DNA of 64,000 nt from NCBI GenBank assembly GCA_001584585.1, contig LSYV01000003.1:2561703-2625702 (forward strand). The letters are read 5' to 3'. The position numbers and the translations under genes were made by a program. The stretch is from Gonium pectorale. Its lineage: Eukaryota; Chlorophyta; Chlorophyceae; Chlamydomonadales; Volvocaceae. The notes beneath the pieces were generated by a model. The model ran no database searches. It was not told where the DNA came from and saw nothing but the letters and a program-made list of their open reading frames with translations. Every line of letters starts with the position of its first letter. Within the stretch, counting starts at the first letter, position 1. Positions 1 through 13,840 of the stretch are shown here, one piece after another.

Positions 1-717
1 GAAGCTCCACACCTGGACTATGTCCACTCACGACGCCTGGCCCCTTTGTTTGCAGAAGATGGGGATGGCCTACGTTGTTAAAAGCCGCATGGCCCATCTG
101 GCAGCACATTTATCCAATCGAAAGCAGTCCCCTACATCACCTGGCCTGTGCATGCCCCGTTCAAGCAGCTAGGCTAGTATTACAAGCCGAACGAGGCCAC
201 ATGCGACCGCTACTCCTGCATTCCGCTGGCCTTCATCTCTGGTGACACGGACAACGCCGCCTGCTGATTCATATACTGGTGCATAGCCTTCAATCCTGAC
301 CTCAACCGTACAAAGGTTGCCAGGGGTTCTCGGTCGGCCGTTGCGCCCTGCATTGGGTCGGCGTGGGTAAACTCGGACTCAGGGTTGCGCGAGGGAAAGG
401 TGGCGACCACGATGAACCCCGCCCTTGAAGGCAAGCCCAACATCATATAACCTCATATTCCATACTCTGCAGCTGCAAACTAACCGGGGAGATGTACAGT
501 AACCAAAACGGTACGTGCACACCAAAACGGTACGTGCAACGGTACCCGCCCGCCCAACTGGAAACGTCGCGCCTTCGGGTCGTAGGCCGTAGAGGCGGGC
601 TCCCTCTTTCTCTGCAGATTTCTTTTCTTGCACACAATCGCGTAGGCATCGGACTAAAAGGAGCAATTGATTAACTGCAAAAGCCAGAAAAATCCGCTGG
701 CCCTGAACACCCTGGCC
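1..717. other. Left flank, no supported gene
   Basis: No reading frame here has recognisable domains or a splice pattern that extends the neighbouring gene. The stretch contains a two-copy 19-base tandem repeat at about 502-539 and one copy of the dispersed repeat family at about 541-632. A small open frame on the minus strand (210-446) has no recognisable similarity and I do not call it. Confidence 0.5.
541..632 (+). repeat. Dispersed ~100-bp repeat, copy 1
   Basis: About 90 bases nearly identical to segments at 31274-31402, 55559-55666 and 55834-55957. The core reads GGAAACGTCGCGCCTTCGG, followed by a stretch ending in a pyrimidine run (CTCCCTCTTTCTCTGCAG). This copy has the same orientation as the 55834 copy and the opposite one to the other two. 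The other copies are a little longer at both ends, so this one looks trimmed. It probably belongs to a small non-autonomous mobile element family. I could not define terminal repeats or target duplications. Confidence 0.75.
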
Positions 718-2860
<2,143 letters not shown>

Positions 2861-3165
2861 GTCCCGGTAAAGTTTGCTGATGTAGTGGCTTGCGTGGTAT
2901 GTGAAGACGAACCCTAACGTTCAATTGGAAAGTCGACGCGGGAGTCAGTGGAAGCAGGATCGCCCAGCTTCTCATGTGCAAGGGAAGGTCTGCAATGAAG
3001 CGGATATGGAGGGACGGAGCGTGGAGTGATTTTTGGAACCTGGACGAGCATCGTACCACGCCCGCAAACAGAACCGTCGTCGGCCCTGCTGAATGTACCT
3101 TGACTGACCTTGGTGGATGTTTTCTGATCTGAAGTCCAGACATCTGCCAAGTAGGTTACACCCAG
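2861..3165. promoter_or_regulatory. Divergent intergenic region, likely shared promoter
   Basis: These 305 bases separate the start codon of the PHYHD1-like gene (minus) from that of the RecQ gene (plus). Both promoters and both 5' leaders must fit here unless they overlap the genes. I see no clear TATA box or other element. The shared-promoter reading is inferred from spacing only. Confidence 0.45.
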
Positions 3166-6100
3166 ATGTCGCAGCCAAAGACAGTTGCTCTGCCGGATGA
3201 GGCGACCCTGCAGCGCCTGTTGCGTGCGCATTTTGGCCTGTCGGGATTCCGCCAGGTCAGCGAGGCTATATTAGTCTTGCAGCGCCCACACGGACTGACG
3301 TCCACATTCTCCGAACCAGGGACAACTGGAAGCCGTTGGGGCAACGCTCAGGGGTCAGGACTCATTAGTGATATTGCCGACCGGAGGAGGCAAGTCCATC
3401 TGCTTCCAGGTGAGTTAGAACCCAAGGCAGGTGTGGAAGATGGCGGGGAGGTTACGCGACGGGGGTTACGCCACGGGGACGGGCACAGGGTGTTCTGCAC
3501 CCCGCTGGCCGAGGTATATCGGGCACACGTGTCCCGGTCAGCAGCTTGCCCCACTGGTCCCTTACTTGCGCTGTTTCAAACTCCCAACCCACCCTGTATT
3601 CCGCTTTGCTGGGGTCTTCCGCTTGCTTCACAGCTCCCATGCCACACGCGTGAGTATGGCTTCACCGTGGTCGTTTGCCCGCTTATTGCCCTTGCAAAAG
3701 ACCAGGTGGGTGCAAACCAGGGTTACGGCGGGATCTGCAGACTTGCAGGCTGAGCATATGCAAGGATTGAATGCAGTTACAGGGTAGCACTGCATTGGGT
3801 AAAGCATGTAGATATGGCGCTGCCATATGCAGTCTCGGTAGGGTGCCGGCTGGGCGCCGGGAGGTACTGCGTGGCTGTTACATACTGTAATTACCATACA
3901 GGCCGTTACGTATGCCAATGTTTGCTAGAATGCGGCTATCGCCATGTACGCGGCCTCATGGCGTGTGCTCGTCCGCAGGTAGACAAGTGCGACGAGAGAG
4001 GCATTTACGCTGAGGTTAGTTCCATCTGGGTCCGCGACCATCTTGCCTACGCGACTCACATGAGCGTCCGCCTAAGAATTGGTACATCGTTGCAGCGCTG
4101 GAACTGCGAAGTACCCGATGCGCGCAAAGCAAGCATTGCGAAGGACATCGCCAGCGACGAGCCGAGCCTTCGGCTTCTGTACATTACTCCCGAGGGCCTG
4201 CGGCAGCCCAAGCTTCTCGAAAGCCTCAAGGTGCGCTGGTGCATATGTTCGTCTGACCCAGTAGGCTTTGCTAAACTGAGGACTCATGGTATGCCACTCT
4301 TAACTGGCCCGCTCATTGCCAACCCTGACCTTGGACCTTGCAGGAGGCGTGTGCAAACGGCACGCTGGTCTCTTTCGCCATCGACGAGGCGCACACGGTG
4401 CGACACGGCGGCTACCCTTATCGCCCGTCTCTACCTACTGGAAGTGCCTGATGTGGGCCTCCATCGCCTCCCATTTGGTGTCCATACGGCGTGACTGTGT
4501 CCATGTACTCCTCCGCGATGGTGTACTGGTATTCTAATTGTGGCCTCCAATGCAGGTCAGTGAGTGGGGTCATGATTTTCGGCCGGCCTATCTGGAGCTT
4601 TCCATCATCAAGCAAACGTTCCCTTCTATACCCGTCGCCGCGCTGACGGTGAGGGCCGGCATTGTCCGTTGCAGATTTGTTGTAGTGTATTGACACGTGC
4701 GAGTCCTCCTGGGGACCTAACGCCGCATGACGGTGATCGCTGGTGTGTGCCTGCCGCTAAAACCTGGGCCCTGGATCCTGCCGCAGGCCAGCTGCACACC
4801 CAAGGTCCAAGCAGACATCACCAGCGTGCTCGGCCTGCGAGACCCTGCCCTGATCAAGGGCTCTTTCAACCGGCCCAACATCGCCTACCAGGTACGCGCT
4901 GCGCAGACCATTCGGGCTGGCTTTTTACATTCGCCATCCGCGTGTTCATACCTTACCTGACGCGTCCGTATCATTTCTGGTGGGGCCGCCTACCCTGCAG
5001 GTGCGGTACAAGGAGCTCATCGGCGATGGCAGCGACTCAGCCGCGCTTGAGGTGGGTTGCGCAGCATACAGGAACCCTTATGAAATGTTAGTGCCCATGC
5101 ACCGTTGCTCGGCCTTTGTACTGCATTCCAGGATGCCGTCAAGGTAGATAGCCTCGACACATGCATATTCCAGTTTGCGTTCACGTGTGCTTCGTGAAAT
5201 TCTACAGGACCTCGTTCGGTTCATCCTGGAGCGGCCCGACCAGTGCGGCATTATCTACGCACGACTCCGGTGCGTATGCGAAAGGCACCGTGTAGGGGCC
5301 CCGACACAATCTCCATGCAACATATGCTTACGCCCCCTTCTAAATGCGTAGGGCAACGTGTGACTGGCTGGCGTCGGCCCTCGCTGCTCGGGACTTGGAG
5401 GTCGGATGCTACCACGCAGGCAAGAGCTCAGATGCGCGCACCCGGGTGCAGCGCGACTGGAGCAACGGCGGGCTGAATATTGTCGTCTCGACAATCGCGT
5501 TCGGCATGGGAATCGACCGACCGGACGTCAGGTGGGGCTGCCTGTTTGTGGCTGCGGCAAGCTGGAGAGACTTTCTTGCGGACTTGCGGACTTCTTAGTC
5601 CGTAAACGACTGGCCACCGGGCATGATCTTCCGGCCACTTGGATGCTGTCGATCTGGATGCACCAGCCGTACGATCCCAAAACGGTGGTAAAGCGCAACA
5701 AGTCTCGCAAGAGACTAGCTGGGCATGAAGTGACAAGGCTGAACCGTCCTTCTTGCTTTACGACCCTGCATGGCGTCTGCCCTTGTGGCCCCTATCCATA
5801 CGACGCCTACGAAGATGGGTCATCCATTGGAACGCTCCTTCATCCATGGTAAGGAGGTCTAATCTTTGGGGGAACGTACAGGTGCAAGCACTTTGGCCGC
5901 TGATTGCATGACGCCCGCCGCGATGCGTCTTGCCCGGTCTCACCCTCTCCGTCCGCTGCCTTCACGCTCCGCGCATTCTGAAGGAGGGCTTCTACCAGGA
6001 GTCCGGTCGCGCTGGTCGAGACGGCCTTCCCAGCCTCTCAGTCATGTATGTGAGCCGCGCCGACCTGGAGTCGAACCAGAAGATGGAGCGCGGCACGCGG

Positions 6101-7548
6101 GCTGGGGCAGTGGCAGATGTGGCCAGCTACTGCATGCTCGCAGGATGTCGCCGCCGCAGCGTCATCAAGTTCTTTGGTGAAGACAGGTAGGTGGGCACGG
6201 GGTGCTCAGATGCACTTCCTTTGTAACGGAACAGGCCGGGTTACACGAGGGAGCCGTGAGTCAGCTAGAGTGTTGACCACGGGGGAGTGTTGATATGTGC
6301 TCAACACACAAAGATCCCTGGAAAGAGGGAAGTAATACGGTCAGTGGCCGGGCGCTTTTCCCCCTCAACACTATACTAACTCAAGCTAGATATTGAAAGT
6401 GTGCACCTGGCATGCAGCTTCCCGTTGTTCGCTGACAGCATAGTGCTGATATCAGCTTGGCGATTGCACCTTGCCAACATCCTATGCGTGCCTTTTGCCA
6501 GGGGGCCCTGCGACCGCACCTGCGACCAGCTCTGCGACGTCTGCACTGACCCGAAGGCCGTGCAGCGGGCCTTGTCTCGGGTGGAGCAGTGCGAGTCGGA
6601 GAGCGGCAGCAAGGCTGCGGTGGTGCGCTCTCGCATGATGGGTATCCGCGTCGTGGATGACGGAGAGGAAGGTCGAGGAGCCGGCGGCAGCATGGACGAT
6701 GCAGGTGTGCCAATTGCTCACTGGGTTAGCGCGTTTGCCTTCGGGGCCCTTATCGTACTCCTGCCCCTTACTCTGCGCTTTGTTCGGTAGCAATGTTTCA
6801 TTGCATCGATCCTTCCACCCCAGGCGAAGACGGAGGGCCCAAGCAGCGGAGGCAGCAGGGTGGCGTCACGTGGTCGCGAGCTGCAGCCCTTGGTCAGGCT
6901 CCGCATTCGGACGAAGTGGATCCGAGCGGGACATCTGCATCTGGTTCCGGCGCGCAGCGGGGGGCCACCATGGGCGTACGGCCACCGTCAGTCCGCATGC
7001 CGGCCCTGAAGCGGGCCCTGCCAGCAGCTGCCTCGTACCCCGACGGCGGCCACCCTCGTGGCTTCGGAGCCGGGCCATCTGCACAGCCCGCGGTTCTGGT
7101 CAGCACAGGGGGCGAAACCGACCCCTCAGAGACCAGCTGGCGTGATGACCAGGAGGCTCCTGCAGCCATTTCCGGTGCGGCTGCCGGGGGCTCGGGGGCG
7201 GCTGCCGGCCGCGACCGACAGCCGCTGTCGGCGCTGCCGTCAGCCGCCGGGGCGATGGCCATGCGCCAGCCGCAGCTGAAGCGCTTGAAGCCTAGCACCT
7301 CGCTGCCGTTCAAGGCGCCCACCAAGACAGGCCCGCCACCCTCCGGGGACGGGCCACCGCCGGCGTCGGCCCTTGAAGTGGAGTCGAGCTCTAATGCTCC
7401 CGCTTACCCCAAGTCATCTACAGACGTCAGAGGCCAGGAGCCAAGCAGCGGCGCTGGCCTTCAAGGCGCCACCGGTGTCTCGGGAGTGGTTGCGGCAGCA
7501 TTGTTAAAGCGGCGGCTGCCCTTTAAGGCGCCTGCGCGGATAAAGTAA
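3166..7548 (+). CDS. RecQ-family ATP-dependent DNA helicase (RECQL3/RECQ5 type)
   Basis: Sixteen exons join in phase: 3166-3255, 3320-3409, 3634-3705, 3979-4014, 4096-4230, 4344-4397, 4556-4648, 4787-4891, 5001-5051, 5132-5143, 5208-5269, 5352-5531, 5815-5848, 5984-6186, 6502-6704 and 6824-7548, encoding 714 residues. It should unwind DNA 3'-5' during repair and recombination in the nucleus. Motifs in order: FRQGQLEAV, Walker A LPTGGGKS (about 49-56), [24 protein letters not shown] (155-158), [42 protein letters not shown] and motif [12 protein letters not shown] (343-352). A RecQ zinc-binding region follows ([10 protein letters not shown], then [12 protein letters not shown]). The segment [11 protein letters not shown] to RYKEL resembles plant RECQL3 most. 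Oddities: DEAHT replaces DEAHC, TASCT replaces TATAT, and two exons are only 12 and 34 bases. No RQC or HRDC domain is visible. The low-complexity C-terminus carries LPFKAP twice, the second copy ending six residues before the stop. Confidence 0.93.
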
Positions 7549-9429
7549 CGTGGCACACGCGGCGTTGTGTGTTCCTAAGGACGCTGCAACGATGATAGCG
7601 CCTGTCCCACTGCGTGGCACTCCAAGCACATGGTGGGCGACGGACTGGAAGCCGTTGAATGGGTGCGTGGGTTCGAGGACCCGGGGGGGGGGAGCGGAGT
7701 CCTCACTCCATATGACCGAACGAGCAGCGCGTTGGAAGTAATGCAGAGCGGTTAAGGCCGGCAAGCACTGCAAAGTGGCCTGCGGAGCTGGCGGGTAAGA
7801 ACAAATGGTGGCTGGAGTGAGGATCACAGCAATCTCATGCGCACTTGCTGCCCCCACCCGGCGCATTTGGTAATATAAATGTTGGGACTGCGCATTTGCA
7901 CACCGCGCGTGGATGTCCCTTGCAACACGGGCTGCGCTCTTGCAGCGGGGCGCGCGTTCACGTCGTGTGCGTTGTTCGCAGGTGTACGTGCTATCAGACT
8001 GTGTTATGCATTTGTGCGAAGCGCTGCGGCAGGAAGCCGGAGGCATTATGCAGCTGTCCAATACAAGCAGTGCCCCGGAGTGTGTGGAGTTCGCGCGTGT
8101 TTGGTCCTGGAATCGCGTCTTGCATATGGTATGACAAGGGCTGAACGCCATGTTGCACGGGCTTTTGTGTATCCTCAACCGTGTGTGCCGACAGCTTGTG
8201 GTTCAGTCCTGGCGCATCTGCAGTCGATGGGGGTTGGTGGCTGACATGGGTATCAAGTCCACTTCGGTATCTGTCGCTTGCCATTTGTACCGTCAATCCA
8301 GCGCTCTTCATTGCTTGCGTCGCGAGCTTGGGCCTTTATCCGCCACTGCACCGTGAGTGGGTATCCTCTTCAACATCAATCAAGCCCCTGCCATGAGTTA
8401 GAGAGGCGCGCAGGAGGATGCATCCATCCTCTGCCATAGGCTGAACGCCGACCTCCACTGGCGGTAAGCCACAGCGCAAGTCGCATACAACGCAACGTAG
8501 CAGCTCTAGCCCGACACAGACCGCGCAGGTGAGGTGGCAAGAAATTGGCGTTGAGCCGGCACTTCCATACGTACGCGTAGGGCTAGCCGTTGCTCGAATA
8601 CCAGTGCCCCACCGTATGCACGAACTAAAAAAGGGTGAAGCTGCTGGGGCAATGGTGCGCTCCAAACCGCCATCCAAGAGTAAGACTTGCAAAAGCTTAA
8701 CAATGAAACCCTGGCCAATCCGGCTGAAGCACCATGCGCTCTCATGCCATAAAGAACAAATGTTGACCGAGGCCGGCGTCAAACAGACCGTGACGTGGAC
8801 GGCGCACTATGCAACAAGGCGATGAAACCGTTACGGCGTCACCGGCTCCTACACGTCACATCGTCAGCCGGCGCTGCGCTACCCCCGCACCCACTGCCGC
8901 CGCCGCCATCGCCACTGCCAGCCTGCCACCTCGTTCGGTCTCTCTTTTGCAACCCCGTCGGCATAATCCCCATGGATAGTTCCAACAACCACAGCGGCAC
9001 GTTCGGCCGCGAGAACGCGAGTTCCAGCGGACACGCCTTTGACAGGCCCCCTTTTGATCAAGCCTGCCCGAAAGGGGAGTCCGTGCACCAAGCGGAAGCG
9101 GTAAACATCGGATCCGACTGCAAAAGCGCCGAACGTGCGCAGAGCCGGTGGCGGCCGTGGCGCTGGCGCCCCACGGCGCCCCAACAAGCGATCGTGACTT
9201 TTGAGACGTTGCCCGCACGGCACTGACTGCAAATACTCACAGAGATGCACGGATGGTACTCAAGCGGTGCAACATAAGGTCATGCGGTCGTTGTGCACTT
9301 TAACGTACAACACGAAATGCATAGTTGCAGATGTGTTCCAAAGCCCCACCAATGCGCAGGGTGCAAAAGGACATTATACCCATGTGCGCAGGGCGGGGGC
9401 CTTCGCCTGAAGCTCTCGTGCGACCTTAT
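7549..9429. other. Intergenic, no supported gene
   Basis: Open frames on both strands lack recognisable domains and consistent splice sites. One plus-strand frame from an ATG at 8971 could encode about 85 residues (starting MDSSNNHSG), but nothing supports it beyond the open frame. The stretch lies between the 3' ends of the RecQ gene and the minus-strand gene that follows, so it should mostly be 3' UTR and spacer. Confidence 0.45.
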
Positions 9430-10595
9430 CTACGCCTTGTATGGGACACCCCCGGCGACCATCGGGGCACTCCCGTACGGCATCATCGCGGGCACGCCAC
9501 CGTAATGCACTGCGCGGGTGAGGGAGACGTGCTTGTGTGAGACCGCGGCCTACAGGCACCGTCCAGTTCAGCTAGCCCGGCAAAAAGACATGGCAGGAAG
9601 CCTCGCAGCTCATGCTGCACCCAACATGTGAGCCTTCTCACCTGGCAGTGGGCACAAAGCATGCCGCCCCAAAGGAGCCAACCGTGTGCCGCCATCCACT
9701 CACCGGGCGCTCCAACGGCCATGGCCTGCGGGTCCACGTCCACCTGGACCCAGTAGGAGCCGTGGACGTGCTGTACGCTGAGGGCGGCCCCGCCGGCAGC
9801 GAAGGCCGCTCTGTGCCGGTCCAGCAGGGCGTGCAGCTGGGACAGCCACATGCCGTAGTCCCCCTCACCCTGGAACAGCCCGAAGCCGATGCACACCCCT
9901 GCAGGGACACATCAGGCGAATCGGTCCAAGGTTGTGGTGCAGGCATAAATGCACGTTGCACGTCGCTCACTGAGGTATGACGTATGCCAGCAGCTGCGGG
10001 TGCTGATGAAGCCCACGCACATCATTGAGGTTGCCAACCCTGCACGCCGTCCCCTGCCATCACCCGCTACACCCCGCGGACACATTCTCCCTTGTGCAAC
10101 TTACAGCACAGCGCCCCGCCCAGCCATCCAAGGCACTGCTCCGCGTCCGGCCGCTGGATGTACGGATGGCTGCACGTTAGCTGGTTCAGCTCCGTGACGA
10201 AAACTCCCCACACCTGCAGTCGCACAGGAACACGTTCAAGGGGGCGCCCGCGTGCGCGAAGGCTTCGATTTGAAGCTTGCCTCTGGAGTGATCCTTCCAA
10301 GGAGCTGGGGGGGAAGGTGTTCTGGCCGGTGGGTGAGAGTCACCTCCCGGTGGACGCCCCTGTTCCCCTTCTTAAACTGCACAAGTGCAACGTAAATGTC
10401 GTCAGTGGACGAGGCCACATGGGTGAGCTTGCAGAAAGCGACACGGGAGCACTTGCCTCAACCACGACTCGGAACTGGGTTTCTTGCCACGGCGCAACCA
10501 TCTGGAAAACGTCAGTGACGTACGTAAAGTTTGCATCCAATGACACAGGCACAGTGGGGACAGAAGGCCACGGCAGCTTCGCGTACCAACCGCAA
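9430..10595 (-). CDS. Unrecognised protein, 3' part of a spliced gene
   Basis: Five blocks join in phase with good splice sites: 10595-10524, 10427-10344, 10213-10105, 9898-9704 and 9509-9430, giving 179 residues that end in GGVPYKA. I do not recognise the family. Features visible: a Cys-rich start (CPHCACVIGC), then SSTDDIYVALVQF, WGVFVTELNQLTCSHPYIQR, the sequence CLGWLGGALCWVCIGFGLF, an acidic or aromatic segment and a Gly/Met/Pro-rich tail. The first block opens at a splice acceptor and has no ATG, so the 5' end is missing. Upstream lies the DTW gene on the other strand, whose ATG is only 77 bases away. Either the gene's first exons are antisense to the DTW gene, or this is a truncated copy. 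The consistent phase across four introns argues that it is, or recently was, a real gene. Confidence 0.6.
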
Positions 10596-10672
10596 CTGCC
10601 CGCCCCGATGACCGAAACTGGCCGGGCTATTGCAAAGGTGGCTTGCTGCAGCGTGAAGGATGTCACGTTAAG

Positions 10673-13600
10673 ATGCCTTATCTGCAGTTGCGCAGCAACT
10701 TGGGACCCAATGCGGTGACGCCGTCAGCCCTTGTGGCGCGGAGAGCAAAGAGTATTCAGACGCAAGCAGCGCATGAGCTGATGTCGGTCGAGGGCAGGCG
10801 GAAGGAATGCGGCCAATGCGGTCGCCCCGCCAGAGTCTGTATTTGCGCAGCTTTACCGAAAGCCCCGCTGAGCCTCTGTGGCGCGGTAATCGTCTTACAA
10901 CATCCACACGAACTCAAGTAGGTAGAATGGACGGGTCGCGGGGGCGGGAGGGGCAGGGAAGGGGTTTTGGCTCAGGCGGGCTAGCCGGCGGGGCGGTCGC
11001 GAGGTACCAGTCGCTAGAACAGTCATCACGGACGGTTGTGGCGGATGCCACGATAAACGCGACAGCCCATATGACCTTCATACATATGCCTTGTGCACCT
11101 GCTGCGCACCTACAACCTGATAGCAACGCGCATGGGCCGAAGTCACCTCATCAACCAACGACGCGCCTTCACCCATCCATCCCTAGGAAGAGGATGGCGA
11201 CCGTGCCGCTGCTCCGCTGCTGCTTGCACACCGACTCCCTGCACATCGTGACGGGTCGCAAGTTGCAGGTACGCTCCCGCAACGGAGTTCTGAGCAGTAC
11301 TGGCAGTCTGGCACGTGCCTGCACCATTCTACTGCGTGTCGTGCAGTCTCCTTCCGCTCCAGGCTACCATCACGTTTGCAAACGAGCGCGGTCGCTGCTC
11401 CGCCTTGCCTCGGACCCGTCGACTGACACCTCCGATCCCTGACTTGCCCAACATGCGCTGCGTCCCCTGCGTCGCCTTGGGGCCGGCCAGCCCGGTGCGG
11501 ACGCGGCGGCGGATGCGCTGCTTGAGGGTGCGCGGCGAGGCGACTACCCGCTGTACGTGCTATTCCCCGGACCAGGTGGCCGAACAACTGGGCGGGATAC
11601 GGGCGGGCGGGGGACGGGCATGCAAGGACGCGGCACAGCTGAGGCGATGGCAAGAGTCGGCTCTAGGGGCAGCCAATTCTTTTCATCCGGCACGGGATCC
11701 GGCTACTGGACACCCGCACGTTCCCAACAACCTGTGACCTCGAGCCACCCTTGTGTCGCACCCGCCAACAGGTGCTGAGGACCTGGGCAGCCTTGCAGAG
11801 GGGCCCGAGCACGTGGCCAGACTGACAGTGGCCACTGCCCGCAGAAGGTCGCCCACTACGGGCAGTGTGGCGACGGTCGTTCTCGCCCAGCCGCCGGTCC
11901 CGGAGGCGGGCGGCTCCCGCCGACGGGAGCCGCAGCCGGTACACGAGGGCTGCCCTACAGGAGCTGGAGTGAAGACTCCGGCACCGGAGCCCTTGCATGA
12001 GGCGGGGCCCCGTTCCACCCGCAACGAGAAGAGTAGCTGGGGTTACAGCTATTTGGAGGGGGCGCATGCGCATAGCGAGGACGGGTACCGAGGTGGCGCT
12101 GCCAGTCCGGCGCGGGTGCAGCCAGCGGGCGACGCAGGTTGGCCTCCCGCGGGGAAGGCTCTGTGCGCAGCCGGCACAGCGCCCGACCTTGCTGATGCGA
12201 CGGCGACAGCAGCGGGTGCGGATGCAACAGCAAGAGGCGACGAAGCGTTGCCGGTGGCTCGCTCCCCTGAGCACCGCAGCACGCAGCAGGTTACGGATCT
12301 GGCTGGATGCGCTGGCGGTGAGGCTGCGAGCAGAGGCGCCCCGTGTGCGCCGGCCTCGGTGCCAGCTGAGCTAACTGATTCTGGGTCCCCCAGCGTTGCG
12401 GCGCCAGCTTACCTACTGCTGGTGATTGACGGCACCTGGCGCCAGGCCAAGGAGATGTACCGGGTAGGTAAGCGGCCCGCAGTGCAAGCAATGCGTGGGG
12501 TCGGGCTGCGGCGGAGGAGCGTCACGCTTTCGTCTCACAATAGGGGAGACGCTGCCCAATGCGTGCGGTGAAAAGCGAGGTGCGCGGGAGGGTCGGGTAG
12601 GGCCCGCCGAGCCGCCTTAAAACTGGCGTCAGTATTACGGGGCCGCAACCACGAACCCGCTAGCTGCATGACGTTGGCTCACATGTTTCACTGCAGCGCG
12701 CTGTGGGTGGATGCTCCCAATGAGCCGCGCTGTGCGACTGAGTCTCTCGCTCCCCGCCGGCCTCAGGCGGTGGCTCCACGTTGCCTGCCTCCCTGTGGAC
12801 CAGGCATCCAGGTGCGCTGCCACACGGCGACATGCTCGTGCCATGCAGCGGCCCTCTGCGTTGTGCGATATGTGGCGTCACGGGGCCTTACGCCGCCATT
12901 GTGGAGGTCGTGAAGTTGGCCCGCTGCCCTGAACAGCCGACGGATTTTGAGTTGTCCGGACCTGAGTGCACGCTCTCCCAGTACCACAGCAGCTTTCTCC
13001 GGCGCTTTCGTCTGGCTAGCGGACTTGTAGCGTGTCCTGACATCCCCACCGCCACGAGGGTGCGTCCGGCGGTACATGAGTGCTTGCAGCCTGCCAACCA
13101 CCAAATGCTGTGCCCCCTGGTGTGCTCGCAGGTGGCCTTGAAACCGTCGGACGTGCTGCCTCAGTCCGCGCTTGAAACGGCAGCGTATACGGAGCCCGCG
13201 ATGGAGGACGCTGCCGGGGCCTCGGCGCCTGCACGGGAGACCCCCCCGCGCGAGGGCTCAGGTCCATGTGCTCCATCACCCGCACGTGGACAGGGTGTTG
13301 CCGCCGGGCAGCGGGGTGGCCGCCAAGCGCTCTCGGTGCTAGGACCAGACGAGGTACCAGCTACGGGGACGAGCGCGCACGGGCGGCAGCCACCAGTCAG
13401 CGGCGGGACCGAGGAGGCGGACGTCGGGGCTCATGATTGCCATACCGCCGAGGGCGGCCCGCCGATAGCATCCGACGACGACTTCGACCCGGACATGCCC
13501 TGCCTGATCCGCAAGGAGCCTGTGGTGGGTACGGATGCTTCTCTTGGCATGGACGCGGGCGGGGTCCCAGATCGTGTGCGGGCGCCTCAATGCCGTACGC

Positions 13601-13840
13601 GCTGCCTGTGCTCTGGCGCTGAATCCCTTGTTTGTTTGCGCGCCCGGGTTCCTGGTGTGCCTCTGTGCGTGTATCCCTCGCAGCCCGCTGCCCGCTGTCA
13701 ACTCGCAGGTGGGGTACGTGACCACCTATGAGGCGGCCGCCCGCGCGCTGGCGCTACTGGAGAGAGACCCGAGCCTGGCGCCCACGCTGCTTGCTCCCCT
13801 CCGCCTACTGACGCGGCTTCAGGTGTGCAACAGCCCGTAA
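10673..13840 (+). CDS. DTW-domain tRNA-uridine aminocarboxypropyltransferase (DTWD2/TapT-like)
   Basis: The DTW family transfers the aminocarboxypropyl group of S-adenosylmethionine to uridine (acp3U) in tRNA. Supported exons: 10673-10917, 11187-11268, 11491-11575, 11772-12467, one starting at 12697, 13132-13524 and 13709-13840. Landmarks: the zinc-binding CGQCGRPARVCICAALP, LQHPHELKKRMATVPLL, IVTGRKLQ, YPLYVLFPGPGAEDL, the signature LVIDGTWRQAKEMYR (DGTW being the DTW motif), CLIRKEPVVGYVTTYEAAA and the helical end LLAPLRLLTRLQ. Between PGPGAEDL and DGTW lies an Ala/Gly/Pro-rich insert of about 200 residues, and a second insert precedes LIRKEP. The part from about 12780 to 13131 is unresolved; a block at 12849-13056 is open in the right frame but looks unlike DTW proteins. 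The start is the first ATG in frame. Confidence 0.88.

Noticed and set aside
10340..10666. 108-codon minus-strand frame (RPVSVIGAGSCGWY...)
   Set aside because: It has no ATG, and an intron with good sites (10523-10428) plus an acceptor at 10596 supports a different frame through the same bases that links in phase to four further exons.
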